From Balanoglossus misakiensis (Eukaryota > Hemichordata), in the NCBI GenBank assembly GCA_040954595.2, contig CM082587.2, positions 5,332,001 through 5,396,000 of the forward strand: a stretch of 64,000 nt of DNA. Reading direction: 5' to 3'. The stretch's first letter is position 1. Every line of letters begins with the position of its first letter. Made by a program: the position numbers and the translations under genes. A model generated the notes under the pieces. That model did no database searches, was not told the origin of the DNA, and saw nothing but the letters and a program-made list of their open reading frames with translations. Shown here one piece after another: positions 61,501 to 64,000 of this stretch.

Positions 61501-62116
61501 AATTTTTGACTTGAGTAAACAATAGAAACACAATACAAGTAGTGTATGACAATTAATGTATTGATGTCCATCATCATCATCATGGTGCACTTAGATGCCA
61601 CTGCTGCATCAAACATATCCAGGAAAAAAAAACACTTTATACATACTTGGCACACTGAACACAAAGTCAATACTTTGGAATTTTGTTATCAACCTAAGTT
61701 GTTTCACCAGATAAATTTCTCAGGAGGCAGTCAGCAAAAACAAAGGTTACATTTCCCTTAAAGTAAACTAAAGAGGGCGCTATGTCAGCCGAAAAATATA
61801 TCCGAAACTGAATCCGAATCCGAAACCGACACTAACTTCGTGATATCCAGCTCTATCCATATCCTCCTCCAGACAGCGCATATTCCTTGATGCCGTGTCA
61901 CTGCCACTAAGTTTCAAGCGAATTGCACACCACCTTCGTCTTTGTGTGTATCTTTATTCGTCGGTCACTGTCAACTGAGAATCCCGACTCATGAAAAGTG
62001 CCCAGTGCAGTCCCGTCCCTTGTCAGCTGTGCGTTTCTGTGGCCTCTGTGCTGTGCACTAAAGTTTGTTGGTAGAAATTGGTTTTTCTGAGGGGAGCAGT
62101 AAAATTTAACATTTAC
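58557..62116 (-). other. TMEM203 5' UTR intron; no gene recognised
   Basis: 3.6 kb between the acceptor at 58557 and a donor (GGAG|GTAAAT) at 62117. It is AT-rich, with no conserved protein on either strand. The part 60300-61290 is very dense in ACATGTAC/TACATGTA palindromic motifs. Confidence 0.5.
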
Positions 62117-62364
62117 CTCCTTCTTCTGGGTGTCTTTGTGGAGTACAACTACAGTAACATAGCCGTAATCGCCAACTTTCAGTGGCGATCGCGTTCTAAC
62201 TGGTACGTACGCTGCAGCCCTCGTTGTTTGTTGACATCAACCTGTTAACCGGAAGTGAAACGGATTGGTGGCGCACTAACCGGAAATGAAAGCGAAAACG
62301 CCGGTACATAGAGCATACTGATGGCAATACATTGGATCTGATGCATTTGTGGTACCGACAAGAT
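62117..62364. promoter_or_regulatory. Bidirectional TMEM203/NDOR1 promoter with non-coding first exons
   Basis: A minus-strand donor at 62117 (end of a candidate TMEM203 5' exon) and a plus-strand donor (AGAT|GTAAGT, exon end 62364) of a candidate NDOR1 5' exon face away from each other. Between them lie two ETS/GABP-type sites, CCGGAAGT at 62249-62256 and CCGGAAAT at 62280-62287, 31 bp apart in the same orientation, with an inverted CCAAT (ATTGG, 62264-62268) between them. There is no TATA box. This layout is typical of divergent housekeeping promoters. Confidence 0.65.
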
Positions 62365-62647
62365 GTAAGTAGGATACATTTTTGTTGGTGGGTGAATGGG
62401 TATGCATTGGGGAAGGGATTATAGCTGCAGTTCGTTGCTCTCGGTGAATACGATAGCTACTCAACTGCAGCAGTATGCAGCACAGAAAGTGATGAGGAGA
62501 ACACTGGCTGATGGATGGATGAGAACAATCATCACTGGAACATGTGTAAATGAATGAAAGTACATCTACAGTGAGCAGAAACAAGTCGCACTTTCTCAGC
62601 TATGTACAGCCCAGCATCACAGTGTACCAATATCTTTGCATTTCAGT

Positions 62648-63859
<1,212 letters not shown>

Positions 63860-64000
63860 GTAGGTAGAGGGTAAGATACGCCACCTTCTGCAGATTTTAT
63901 GTGGCTGCCACTAGTTCAGTTCAGTTCAACCACTTTCCTAGGCATACAGGTGGTCTCAACAACACTTCGTGGCATTTTGATTCTCAGCCCGCCGTCCAAA

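Overview
This 64 kb window is nuclear DNA of an animal. Its genes are broken into short exons with GT..AG introns, there are long non-coding stretches, many microsatellites and small inverted-repeat elements, and every recognisable protein is metazoan. The gene content ((6-4) photolyase, stomatin, SELENOF, an IVNS1ABP-type BTB-Kelch protein, TMEM203, NDOR1) and the intron sizes suggest a marine invertebrate. A hemichordate or amphioxus-like deuterostome is my best guess, but the phylum is inference. Exons were built by hand from reading frame, splice dinucleotides and phase, and all junctions listed keep frame.

Layout. 0.1-1.7 kb (+): 3' half of a (6-4) photolyase. 3.3-25.6 kb (+): a stomatin gene with two candidate alternative first exons (3314 and 15345) joining the same exon 2. 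Its introns hold microsatellites and small inverted-repeat elements. 25.7-27.9 kb (-) and 28.7-38.8 kb (-): two tandem paralogues of a secreted protein with two 2-oxoglutarate/Fe(II)-oxygenase-like halves. The first half has lost its metal ligands and the second keeps them. The second paralogue has an 8.2 kb intron filled by about 76 copies of an 88-bp satellite, and an 805-bp inverted-repeat element with a TAA duplication sits inside the array's edge. 39.8-42.1 kb (+): SELENOF with an in-frame UGA (Sec) and a well-formed SECIS in the 3'UTR. 45.5-56.8 kb (-): IVNS1ABP orthologue, nine coding exons and a candidate distant 5' exon with a CRE. 58.0-62.2 kb (-): TMEM203, one coding exon and candidate 5' exons. 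62.3 kb to the end (+): the start of NDOR1, head-to-head with TMEM203 across a short ETS/CCAAT promoter.

The genes are mostly unrelated housekeeping or redox and membrane functions and do not form an operon. The most unusual part is 25.7-38.8 kb: a duplicated oxygenase with a dead N-terminal domain, patchy near-identity suggesting gene conversion, and a satellite block lying inside the intron between the exon carrying the distal iron ligand and the exon carrying the 2OG-binding arginine.
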